Source: Rickettsia typhi (lineage in GTDB: Bacteria; Pseudomonadota; Alphaproteobacteria; Rickettsiales; UBA1997). From it: a DNA stretch of 25,806 bases. Numbering within the stretch: position 1 is the first letter of the stretch; the number at the start of each line of letters is the position of its first letter. Under the pieces are notes generated by a model, which was not told where the DNA came from, searched no databases, and saw nothing but the letters and a program-made list of their open reading frames with translations. Positions 16,174-23,374 of the stretch are shown piece after piece. The position numbers and the translations under genes were made by a program. The DNA lies in contig CAMDOL010000003.1 in the NCBI GenBank assembly GCA_945903615.1, forward strand, positions 1 to 25,806. The letters are read 5' to 3'.

Positions 16174-18048
16174 ATGGTTTTTAAGATTAATTCGATTGTA
16201 GATTATCAAGAGCAATCTAAAAAAGCTGCTGCCGATCCCCAAAGCTTTTGGGCGGATATTGCGCGCAACTTTACTTGGTTTAAAGAATGGAATCAGGTTT
16301 TAAAATTTGATTTTTCACAAGGTAGAACTAGCTGGTTTGGTGATGGTAAAACTAATATTGCTTTTAATTGCTTGGACCGTCATTTGCCAAAAAAAGCGGG
16401 AGATGTGGCGATTATTTGGGAAGCTAATGATCCAGAGACGCCTAGCAAATCAATTACTTATCAAGAATTATTCGAGCAAGTTTGTCAATTTTCTGATTTG
16501 CTTTTAGCTAAAGGAATTAAGGCTGGTGATCCAGTGTGTATTTATATGCCGATGATTCCAGAAGCGGCTGTTGCAATGTTGGCATGCGCGCGCATCGGTG
16601 CAATTCACTCGGTGGTTTTTGCTGGTTTTTCAGCGCTAGCTTTGAGAGAAAGAATTGAAGATTCGGGTGCAAAAATGTTGATTACGGCGGATTATTTATA
16701 TCGTGGTGACAAAACTGTGAAGCTGTTTGATATTGCTGATGAAGCGTTGCAAGGTTGTAAAAAAATTGAAAATGTGGTGGTTTATAAAAGATCTCAAGAC
16801 AAAATTAATTGCTCAAAAAATATTCTGATTTGGCAAGATGAAGTTGTAAAATATAACAAGAAAAACAAAGCAGCAGCAATGGACTCAGAAGATCCATTGT
16901 TTATTTTGTATACTTCTGGCTCAACTGGAAAACCTAAGGGCGTGATGCATTCAACCGCAGGATATATGGTTTATGCGGCATATTCCTTTGTGAATGTTTT
17001 TGATTATCAGGAAAATGATTTATTTTTTTGCACTGCTGATTTGGGTTGGATTACTGGGCATTCTTATTTAGTTTACGGACCACTTTTAAATGGTGGAAAA
17101 ATTTTGATGTTTGAAGGAGTGCCAACTTTTCCAACGCCATCAAGATTCTGGCAGATTATTGACAAACACAAAGTTAATATTTTTTATACTGCACCAACTG
17201 CGATTAGAGCTTTAATGCAAAAAGGTGATGAGTTTGTGCAAGGGTTTGATTTGTCATCGTTAAAAACTCTAGGCACAGTAGGTGAACCAATCAATGAAGA
17301 AGCTTGGCATTGGTATGATGAAAAGATTGGTCGGAAAAAATGTCCAATCGTTGATACTTGGTGGCAGACTGAAACTGGTGGAATTATGATTTCGTCATTA
17401 TCGGGGAAGACCGACAGTAAGCCCACTTTTGCTGGCTTACCTTTGCCTGGAATTTTGCCGGTAATTTTGGATGAAGATGGTCGGGAAATTAACAAGCCAA
17501 ATGTGCTGGGCAATTTATGCTTTAAAAACCCGTGGCCATCAATTATTAGAAGTATTTGGGGTGATCATAAAAAATGTTTTGATACTTATTTCAAAAGATT
17601 TTCTGGATATTATTTTGCAGGCGATGGTGCGTTTAAAGATGAAAATGGTTTGTTCAGAATTGTTGGGCGCGTTGACGATGTAATCAATGCTTCAGGGCAT
17701 CGCTTGGGAACTGCCGAGATTGAAAATGTGATTAATATGCATAATTTAGTTACTGAATCAGCGGTGATTGGTTATCCGCACGCAATTAAAGGTGAGGGTA
17801 TTTGCGTTTTTGCAATCACTAAAAATGCCGATGAAAAAATCAAAGATGAAATTCTAAAATTAGTCGAAAAACAAATTTCTGCCATTGCCAAACCAGATAA
17901 AATATATATTGTTCCTGACTTGCCCAAGACCAGATCAGGGAAAATTATGAGAAGAGTGTTAAAAAAATTAATTGCCCATGAAGATTTGGGTGATATTTCT
18001 ACTCTGGTAAATCCTGATGTAGTTGAAAAATTGAAAATGATAATTTAA
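16174..18048 (+). CDS. acs: Acetyl-CoA synthetase (AMP-forming)
   Basis: 624 residues. Converts acetate, ATP and CoA into acetyl-CoA, AMP and PPi in the cytosol. The AMP-binding motif YTSGSTGKPKGV begins at residue 246, WWQTETGG at 396, and RVDDVINASGHRLGTAEIE lies in the hinge to the C-terminal domain. The lysine of RSGKIMRR (K590) matches the catalytic, acetylation-regulated lysine of Acs. The N-terminal FWADIARNFTWFKEWNQVL is typical of acetyl- or propionyl-CoA synthetases; the tryptophan-rich WWQTETGG favours short acyl substrates. It is five bases after ubiB with no ribosome-binding site, suggesting read-through. It is somewhat shorter than E. coli Acs (652). Confidence 0.92.
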   Translation: MVFKINSIVDYQEQSKKAAADPQSFWADIARNFTWFKEWNQVLKFDFSQGRTSWFGDGKTNIAFNCLDRHLPKKAGDVAIIWEANDPETPSKSITYQELFEQVCQFSDLLLAKGIKAGDPVCIYMPMIPEAAVAMLACARIGAIHSVVFAGFSALALRERIEDSGAKMLITADYLYRGDKTVKLFDIADEALQGCKKIENVVVYKRSQDKINCSKNILIWQDEVVKYNKKNKAAAMDSEDPLFILYTSGSTGKPKGVMHSTAGYMVYAAYSFVNVFDYQENDLFFCTADLGWITGHSYLVYGPLLNGGKILMFEGVPTFPTPSRFWQIIDKHKVNIFYTAPTAIRALMQKGDEFVQGFDLSSLKTLGTVGEPINEEAWHWYDEKIGRKKCPIVDTWWQTETGGIMISSLSGKTDSKPTFAGLPLPGILPVILDEDGREINKPNVLGNLCFKNPWPSIIRSIWGDHKKCFDTYFKRFSGYYFAGDGAFKDENGLFRIVGRVDDVINASGHRLGTAEIENVINMHNLVTESAVIGYPHAIKGEGICVFAITKNADEKIKDEILKLVEKQISAIAKPDKIYIVPDLPKTRSGKIMRRVLKKLIAHEDLGDISTLVNPDVVEKLKMII

Positions 18049-18064
18049 TTTTGCTGAACACTTA

Positions 18065-18236
18065 AGGAACCTCTGAGCAACTAAAACAATGTTTTAGAAA
18101 AATTGATCTTTCTGGTCTTTTTTGGCATAAATTCCATTATTTTTGGTAAAATATGGAAATATTCCACCAAAAAGTAATGAAATTTCTACTCAAAAAATCC
18201 TCAGAAATATCAATTTTTAGTTGTTTAGAGGTTCCT
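18065..18236. mobile_element. MITE-like element, 172 bp, with imperfect terminal inverted repeats
   Basis: The left end begins AGGAACCTCTGAGCAACTAA at 18065 and the right end, read on the minus strand from 18236, begins AGGAACCTCTAAACAACTAA. The ends match at 20 of 22 positions. The interior has no coding potential. The flanks can be read as a TAA repeat (18063-18065 and 18236-18238), compatible with a three-base target duplication if the element starts at GG. A third copy of the end lies at 24949-24970. The size, ends and lack of a gene fit a non-autonomous transposon; the parent family is not identified. Confidence 0.75.
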
Positions 18237-18250
18237 AAAATAATTTAAGC

Positions 18251-18282
18251 GCACCTCTAAAAATTAGAATTTTTAGAGGTGC
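18251..18282. promoter_or_regulatory. 15-bp perfect hairpin upstream of the ahpD-like gene
   Basis: GCACCTCTAAAAATT (18251-18265) and AATTTTTAGAGGTGC (18268-18282) are exact reverse complements around an AG loop. It lies between the MITE-like element and the ahpD-like gene, 18 bases before that gene's AAGGA site. There is no trailing T-run on the plus strand, so a classical terminator for acs is doubtful. The arm shares CCTCTAAA with the MITE right end, so it may be a second, smaller palindromic element. Structure certain, role unknown. Confidence 0.5.
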
Positions 18283-18311
18283 TATTAATAACAAAAATAA
18301 AAGGAAAATTT

Positions 18312-18827
18312 ATGAACTTAGAAAATCTATTAGACCAGACACCAGAATATGCCAAAGATTTAAAACTCAATGGCAAAACAGTGATTTTATCCAACTTGGT
18401 TTTATCCAAAAAACAAACCGCAATAATTGCAATCGCTTGCACAATTGCAACTAAGAACCAAAAATTAATTGAAGCTGCAATCAATCAATTTCAAAACGAT
18501 TTAGACGCAATAGAACTAAGCGCCGCCAAATCTGCCGCAGCGATAATGGGGATGAATAATATTTATTATCGCTTCATTCATTTGGTGGAAAATAAAGATT
18601 ATAGCAAAATGCAAGCTGGGCTGCGGATGAATATCATTGCTAACCACGGAATTGAAAAAGTAGATTTTGAATTAGCTTGCATAGCGGTTTCGGCAATTAA
18701 TGGCTGCGGATTGTGTATTGATTCTCATGAAAAAACTCTAAAAACGCATAATGTTTCTAACGAAACAATTCAAAACGCAGTAAAAATTGCAGCAATATTA
18801 AGTGGTTTGGCAGCGATATTGTATTAG
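18312..18827 (+). CDS. AhpD-like alkylhydroperoxidase (carboxymuconolactone decarboxylase fold)
   Basis: 171 residues from ATG 18312, preceded by AAGGA at 18301-18305. The frame is open upstream to 18279 but that overlaps the hairpin. The active-site block reads FELACIAVSAINGCGLCIDS followed by HEKTL. E120, C132, C135 and H139 match the Glu, CxxC and His residues of mycobacterial AhpD. The histidine between the two cysteines of that enzyme is leucine here (L134). AhpD proteins reduce peroxiredoxin partners or peroxides through the CxxC pair. No ahpC is adjacent, so its partner is elsewhere or the role differs. Confidence 0.85.
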   Translation: MNLENLLDQTPEYAKDLKLNGKTVILSNLVLSKKQTAIIAIACTIATKNQKLIEAAINQFQNDLDAIELSAAKSAAAIMGMNNIYYRFIHLVENKDYSKMQAGLRMNIIANHGIEKVDFELACIAVSAINGCGLCIDSHEKTLKTHNVSNETIQNAVKIAAILSGLAAILY

Positions 18828-18856
18828 GCGCTCTTTTTCAAGGTGCCCTTAAGATT

Positions 18857-19404
18857 TTGTGTGGTCATAGTTTGGTTCAACACTCAGTTTTATCAACGCA
18901 CAGGCGGGCTCAGGACGAAACTTATATTGGTGGTAAGCCAAGAAAAAGAAATAACGATAAAGATGACAACGGAAATATGCCAATAATTAAAAGAGGTAGA
19001 GGAACTAAAAAAGAGTGCGTAGTTGGAATGATCGAGAGAGGCGGAAAAGTTAAAACTATTATTCAAAAGAGATTGAAATTTATTGACTTGAGAGGAATTG
19101 TGAAGAATAATGTTGATGTTTTAAATAGTGTTTTGATGACTGATGATTTTAAGGGTTATAAGCCAATGAAAGGCTTTATTCCTCATCACACAGTCAATCA
19201 TAGTAAGAAGCAATATGCTAAGGCATTATTCACACTAACACTATTGAGAGCTTTTGGGCTATAGTTAAAAGAGGAATGATGGGGCAATTTCACTGGGTTA
19301 GCAAAAAATATTTAGAAAAGTATATGGATGAGTTTTGCTGGAGATTTAATAACAAAGAAAATCCAGCTATGTTTAGTAATTTAATTTCAAATTGCGTTTT
19401 ATAA
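18857..19404 (+). pseudogene. ISXO2-like (IS1595-type) transposase, frameshifted and 5-prime truncated
   Basis: Frame 1 (18857 to about 19226) carries DETYIGGKPRKRN, containing the first catalytic Asp, then GRGTKKECVVGMIERGGKVK and VLMTDDFKGYKPM with the second Asp. After KKQYAKA the reading shifts; frame 3 (19228-19404) continues HTNTIESFWAIVKRGMMGQF, then HWVSKKYLEKYMDEFCWRFN and a normal-looking end, with the third catalytic Glu in TIESF. Loss of one base, probably a G in AAGG(G)CATT near 19221-19224, explains the break. The N-terminal zinc-ribbon and helical part is missing; the sequence before DETYIGG does not resemble the family. No terminal repeats were found. Confidence 0.85.
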
Positions 19405-19406
19405 TT

Positions 19407-19646
19407 ATGTCAGATCAATTAAGTAAAGAATACGAATATTACAAATCTCACAAAGAAAAATTGCAAAAAAAATACAATAATCAATTTATTGCATTAAAAA
19501 ATTGCAAAGTCGTGATAAGTGGAAGCGACAAAGAGAAGGTTGTAAAAGAGATGTTAAGCAAAGGACATAAGCTGGGGGAATTTTTAGTTCATTTAGTTTC
19601 TGACGATTCCGAAATCGTGCAAAGATATTATTCAAGAATTTTCTAA
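19407..19646 (+). CDS. Small DUF5678-like protein, partner of the aspartic protease
   Basis: 79 residues from ATG 19407, chosen over the in-frame TTG at 19392, which lies inside the transposase remnant. The layout is an N-terminal charged helix (SKEYEYYKSHKEKLQKKYNN), then QFIALKNCKVVISGSDKEKV followed by VKEMLSKGHKLGEFLVHLVS. That resembles the DUF5678 pattern (Y...W.A....VV..G.....V...A...G.....V..V). The function of that family is unknown. It starts three bases after the transposase stop and ends four bases before the aspartic-protease gene, so the two form an operon. The family assignment is from memory of the pattern. Confidence 0.6.
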   Translation: MSDQLSKEYEYYKSHKEKLQKKYNNQFIALKNCKVVISGSDKEKVVKEMLSKGHKLGEFLVHLVSDDSEIVQRYYSRIF

Positions 19647-19649
19647 TCT

Positions 19650-20141
19650 ATGATTGTAGGTCATCAAGCGTTCACCCTAAGACACGATGGGTTGAGCAAT
19701 GTAATAGTGACTCCAGTTACGATTACAAACATTTATAATAACACTTCTGCTGTTTTTAATGCCGTTTGGGATACTGGAGCTATGAGAACAACAATTAGTC
19801 AAAAAGTTGTTGATACTATAGGATGTATAGCCACGGATAAGGCTATGATGATTGGGGTTGGAAGCAAGCCAAAAGAAGTTAATATTTATGATATTAATTT
19901 AAAATTGCTTAACAATGTGACTATTCAAAAAATTTCCGTTTTGTCTGCTTCAGAAATTGGAGGATGTGATGTTTTAATAGGAATGGATATTATTACTTTA
20001 GGAGATTTGGCTATAACAAATTGTGATAAAAAGACTGTTATGACATTTTCTATTCCTTCTCATAAAACTTTAGATTTTGTTGAAAGAGCTGAGCAACTTA
20101 ATAAACCTTTATTTAAAAAAGGTATCTTAAAAAAAGTTTAA
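19650..20141 (+). CDS. Retropepsin-like aspartic protease
   Basis: 163 residues, no signal peptide or membrane segment. The active-site loop is WDTGAMRTTIS with D41-T42-G43-A44, the hallmark DTG(A/S) of aspartic proteases. It is preceded by the strand AVFNAV and followed by a flap-like GVGSKPKEVNIYDI. The hydrophobic-hydrophobic-Gly motif VLIGMDII at 108-115 closes the fold. A single DTG copy means it should act as a homodimer, as retroviral proteases do. It is cytosolic by prediction and differs from the membrane-anchored retropepsin-like protein known in Rickettsia. It sits four bases after the DUF5678-like gene, suggesting linked function. Confidence 0.8.
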   Translation: MIVGHQAFTLRHDGLSNVIVTPVTITNIYNNTSAVFNAVWDTGAMRTTISQKVVDTIGCIATDKAMMIGVGSKPKEVNIYDINLKLLNNVTIQKISVLSASEIGGCDVLIGMDIITLGDLAITNCDKKTVMTFSIPSHKTLDFVERAEQLNKPLFKKGILKKV

Positions 20142-20185
20142 TTTCCTTAATTCTCAAGCCTTAAACCGCATAATTCCGATTAATT

Positions 20186-20926
20186 TTACTCACAAGAAAA
20201 ACAAATCAAAACTCTAGTCCCCTTCTCTTTTTCTGACTCAATCTCCATCTTCGCCCCAAGCAACTCAACAAGCTGCTTAACAATAGGCAATCCCAACCCA
20301 TGAGAGTCAATTGGTTTGTTCAGATTCGATTTATCAATATCTTGTCCCTGACCATTTAACGCCATTTCAATTTCTTGCTTAGTCATTCCAATTCCCTGAT
20401 CAGTGATAGTGATTTGGATTTGAGAATTTTGATTTTGACTGACCAAGATTTCAACCTTATTACCTTTTGAGCTATATTTAACGGCATTAGTGATCAGATT
20501 GATGAGGATCTGCTTGAGCCTAAGAATATCAGTTTTTAATTTTGGTAAATTTTCTGCGATACTAACCTCAAAAGCAATTTGATGATCTGCGATAAAGCTT
20601 TGATTGAATACCAATAATTCCTTAATCAAATCCCCAACATCACAATCTTCTGATTTTCCTAAAGTAAATTTGCCTGATTGCATCTGGGCATTGTTTAATA
20701 AATCTTCTACATAATGCAAAGCTTCATTGGAATACGGAACAAGCATCCCCATATATTCAGAGATTTCTTTGAGATTAGCATCGGGTTTAATGCCAATGGC
20801 TTCTTGTTTTTTTAGATAGGCGTTGATGTTTTCTAAGACGATATTGGCTAAACCTGAAATGCCGCCGAGGTAATTTCGCAGGTCATGGGTTATTTGCGGA
20901 AGCAATATTGGGCTGTTCTGATTCAT
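20186..20926 (-). CDS. Sensorless cytosolic histidine kinase
   Basis: 246 residues. The phosphoacceptor H14 is in the H-box ITHDLRNYLGGISGLANI right at the N-terminus. The N-box is RLKQILINLITNAVKYSS (N147), the G1 box DQGIGM (176-181) and the G2 box HGLGLPIVK (209-217). There is no transmembrane helix, PAS, GAF or receiver domain, so the input must come from a partner protein. No response regulator gene is next to it. It is divergent from the LysR gene across 113 bases and convergent with the aspartic-protease gene. The frame is intact and all ATP-binding residues are present, so it is likely active. Confidence 0.9.
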   Translation of the reverse strand: MNQNSPILLPQITHDLRNYLGGISGLANIVLENINAYLKKQEAIGIKPDANLKEISEYMGMLVPYSNEALHYVEDLLNNAQMQSGKFTLGKSEDCDVGDLIKELLVFNQSFIADHQIAFEVSIAENLPKLKTDILRLKQILINLITNAVKYSSKGNKVEILVSQNQNSQIQITITDQGIGMTKQEIEMALNGQGQDIDKSNLNKPIDSHGLGLPIVKQLVELLGAKMEIESEKEKGTRVLICFSCE

Positions 20927-21039
20927 AATGAAACATTATTGAGTATTTAATTAATTGATTCGCCAAAATTATTGAAAAATATAGTTAAATCAAATTAGTT
21001 ATAATCATTAAGATTAATACTAATATAAATTCATCTTAT
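20927..21039. promoter_or_regulatory. Divergent promoter region between histidine kinase and LysR genes
   Basis: 113 bases, almost entirely A/T. A perfect -10 hexamer TATAAT lies at 21000-21005 for the lysR direction, without a convincing -35 at the right spacing. A direct repeat TAGTTA occurs at 20982-20987 and 20996-21001, overlapping the -10. LysR regulators usually bind T-N11-A boxes in such divergent gaps and control both themselves and neighbours; several degenerate candidates exist because of base composition and none is convincing. Confidence 0.35.
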
Positions 21040-21981
21040 ATGCACTTACCCAAGCAATTTTATTACAAACAAAATCGTCTTCAGCAATTGAGGGGTTTTT
21101 ACTATGTAGTTCAGAATGGTAGCAACATTTCCAAAGCTGCGTCGATAATGGGTTTAACACAATCTGCCGTTACACTACAAATTCAATCTCTGGAGAGAGA
21201 TTTAAATATAGCGTTATTTGAAAGATGTGGGAAAAAAATGATAATTACTGATGCTGGCAAGATGTTATATGAATGTGCGGTGCCATATGTTCACGGCGTA
21301 GATGATATGTTTAGCAGCTTTTTGAATATTAATGATCAAAAGAAAAATATAACAATAACTCTAGCCGCCAATCACGCGGTTATCTCCTATATTCTGCCCA
21401 AATATATCAAAAAATTTAAGGATCACAATGAGGGGTCGAAGTTTGTAATTTGCAATTTATCAAAGGATGAGGCAATCAAAAGATTGGTGAATGGCGAGGT
21501 AGATTTTTTTATATATCCAATGTCCCTAAACGACATTCCTCCAGAGCTAGAATTTGTTCCAATTGTCAAATATCAGCCAATATTATTAACCAAAAAAGAC
21601 CACCCGCTAGCCAATAAGAAAGATTTAACACTATTTGATGTTAGTAAATATGAGTTGGTAAGGATCGATTCTGAATTTATCACCCTACCAATGTTTGAAG
21701 AGGTTATTAAATTACACAACATTAAAACCAATATAGAATTTGAAATATCTGATTGGGAAATTCTAAAAAAATTTGTCAATGCCAATATTGGTGTAGCGAT
21801 AATTTCTAATATCGTGCTTGAAGGTGAGTCTGATGGCAGTTTGATTGGAACAACATTGAGTGATTATTTTCCTGAAATGGTCTATGGGGCTTTGTTTAAA
21901 AAAAGAAAATTTTTGAGTGGATTTTCCAAAGATTTTTTTATAATGATAACAACTGAAAAATTATTAGAATCTCAAAATTGA
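21040..21981 (+). CDS. LysR-family transcriptional regulator
   Basis: 313 residues. The N-terminal winged helix-turn-helix is QLRGFYYVVQNGSNISKAAS followed by IMGLTQSAVTLQIQSLERDL (about residues 17-56), the standard LysR DNA-binding domain. A linker helix and a periplasmic-binding-protein-like effector domain follow (ITLAANHAVISYILPKYIKK to VANIGVAII-type sequence, here VNANIGVAIISNIV). Such regulators bind a small-molecule co-inducer. It starts the plus-strand unit and ends six bases before the cupin-like gene, which is therefore the likeliest target. Ligand unknown. Confidence 0.9.
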   Translation: MHLPKQFYYKQNRLQQLRGFYYVVQNGSNISKAASIMGLTQSAVTLQIQSLERDLNIALFERCGKKMIITDAGKMLYECAVPYVHGVDDMFSSFLNINDQKKNITITLAANHAVISYILPKYIKKFKDHNEGSKFVICNLSKDEAIKRLVNGEVDFFIYPMSLNDIPPELEFVPIVKYQPILLTKKDHPLANKKDLTLFDVSKYELVRIDSEFITLPMFEEVIKLHNIKTNIEFEISDWEILKKFVNANIGVAIISNIVLEGESDGSLIGTTLSDYFPEMVYGALFKKRKFLSGFSKDFFIMITTEKLLESQN

Positions 21982-21987
21982 TTAACA

Positions 21988-23088
21988 ATGCTTGGTACAT
22001 TAAAACAAAATTTAAATAGATTAACTCCAGGATTGCACTTTATTTATAAAAGGCATTTTGCTAATAAACTCTCAGCGAATCCACTATCACCAATTTATTA
22101 CACACCTCTGCAAAGCAATATATCCACAGAAGATATGGGGCGAATTTCTCAAATAATAAATAGAAATAAATCCACTATCTTAAACCTAAAAGAAGCTAAG
22201 GTGCTTCAAGTTGCAACAGAAGATATAGAAATATCAGATGATGATAAATTTGGTAGTATTATCCTCGCTTCTGAAGGTGGGTTTAGGGTTAGATATGGTG
22301 ATTATGGGATTATGCCATCTAGCCTAATAAAACCGCTTGATTTGTTAAATAAAGATTTAGAAATCAAAGAGCAGTTTGGCGTTTTAAATATTAGGAAGCA
22401 TATTCCATTTTTAATAGAAGCAAAAAATCCAGATCAATATTTAGCTTTAAATATGGCAGAGTTAAGCGAGGTTTATGATTATGAGATAAATAAGAGCAGA
22501 TTTTCACTCAATGTAGTTTGTGAATTAAAGCCAGAACAAGCAAAACAAATGTCGCTGGCTCTTCAAAATAAAATATTTTATGACAAAAGTAATGAATATT
22601 TTTATGAAGAAGTTACATCAAAAGTTTATAAACCAACAATCTATAACAAAAGCAGTGGCACATTGATGAATTTTGCCAATAACGATCCAATGCAAGACAA
22701 CAAGACTGCTAGCCATTATCACCCCGGTGAGCGAAGCTTAATTATAATTACCACTAACAAACCATCTGGCGTCACATTAAATTTTTGTGGAGTGGCGGAG
22801 AATCCTGAACACAGAAAAGATTGTGAACAATATGTAGAATTTCCAAAAAATTCAATGTTGGCTTTAAACTTTCCGCCCTATACTCACCACAAATTTCATG
22901 GTGAATTTGACTGTCTGAGTATTCACCCCAGAGAAGGGGCAAATTTGATAGAGGCGGTGCAATCTGGAACATTACCAAAAGGATTTTTGGAAAGTGCCAC
23001 GGTGTTTTCAAAAACTGATAAGGATTCTGAAAAATGGGATATTTCAAAACCAAATCAAACTAATCAATCAAAAGAAACCGTTCGTTAA
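21988..23088 (+). CDS. Cupin-like putative metal-binding protein, function unknown
   Basis: 366 residues, no known family recognised for the first 220. The C-terminal part looks like a cupin barrel: motif 1 is SHYHPGERSLIII with H243, H245 and E248 (HxHxxE spacing), followed by a strand VTLNFCG. Motif 2 is FPKNSMLALNFPPYTHHKFH with H300, H301 and H304 as candidates for the third metal ligand. The N-terminal half has mixed alpha/beta character (ILASEGGFRVRYGDYGIMPS) and no membrane segment. It may be an oxygenase, isomerase or sugar-binding cupin; this is not resolvable from sequence alone. It is tightly joined to the LysR gene upstream and 16 bases from the transporter downstream. Confidence 0.6.
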   Translation: MLGTLKQNLNRLTPGLHFIYKRHFANKLSANPLSPIYYTPLQSNISTEDMGRISQIINRNKSTILNLKEAKVLQVATEDIEISDDDKFGSIILASEGGFRVRYGDYGIMPSSLIKPLDLLNKDLEIKEQFGVLNIRKHIPFLIEAKNPDQYLALNMAELSEVYDYEINKSRFSLNVVCELKPEQAKQMSLALQNKIFYDKSNEYFYEEVTSKVYKPTIYNKSSGTLMNFANNDPMQDNKTASHYHPGERSLIIITTNKPSGVTLNFCGVAENPEHRKDCEQYVEFPKNSMLALNFPPYTHHKFHGEFDCLSIHPREGANLIEAVQSGTLPKGFLESATVFSKTDKDSEKWDISKPNQTNQSKETVR

Positions 23089-23104
23089 TCACAATTTATA
23101 TCAA

Positions 23105-23371
23105 ATGCCAGTAGTTGAAATAGTTGGCTATATTGCCGCAACATTGAGCGTGATTTGCTTTATCCCTCAGGCTATTAAAATTCTTCTCACAAAAGATACC
23201 AACGCCATTTCGTTTTGGATGTATTTCTTGTTTTTGTTAAGCGTGATTTTTTGGCTGATTTATGGCTTAATGCTTGGTAGTTTGCCAATTATTTTCAAAA
23301 ATATTTTTGTAATTATTTTTGCTGGGATCATCTTGGGTCTAAAAATAAAAGATTTAATGAGAAAAAAATAA
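23105..23371 (+). CDS. SemiSWEET-type sugar transporter (PQ-loop)
   Basis: 88 residues from ATG 23105. The frame is open upstream into the cupin gene, but this ATG gives a full and compact SemiSWEET. Three membrane helices are at about 5-24, 37-57 and 60-79. The PQ-loop motif CFIPQAIKILLTKDTNAIS has P21-Q22. W50 in the second helix (FWLIYG) and N66 in the third (FKNIF) correspond to the conserved sugar-pocket residues of this family. It functions as a homodimer for facilitated transport of sugars. It ends three bases before the formyltransferase start, so co-transcription is likely. Confidence 0.85.
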   Translation: MPVVEIVGYIAATLSVICFIPQAIKILLTKDTNAISFWMYFLFLLSVIFWLIYGLMLGSLPIIFKNIFVIIFAGIILGLKIKDLMRKK

Positions 23372-23374
23372 TCA

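Noticed and set aside
15952-16242. Minus-strand open frame across the ubiB-acs junction
   Set aside because: It spans two strongly supported genes on the other strand and its translation has no recognisable domain; likewise for the other antisense frames inside ribosomal genes.
18279-18311. Upstream extension of the ahpD-like gene
   Set aside because: It begins inside the hairpin arm, whereas ATG 18312 has a well-placed AAGGA site.
18828-18850. Intrinsic terminator after the ahpD-like gene (GGCGC...GTGCC)
   Set aside because: Only five pairs including one G-T and an 11-base loop; too weak to call.
22994-23104. Extended N-terminus of the SemiSWEET gene
   Set aside because: It overlaps the cupin gene in another frame; the 88-residue version from ATG 23105 has the complete three-helix family layout.
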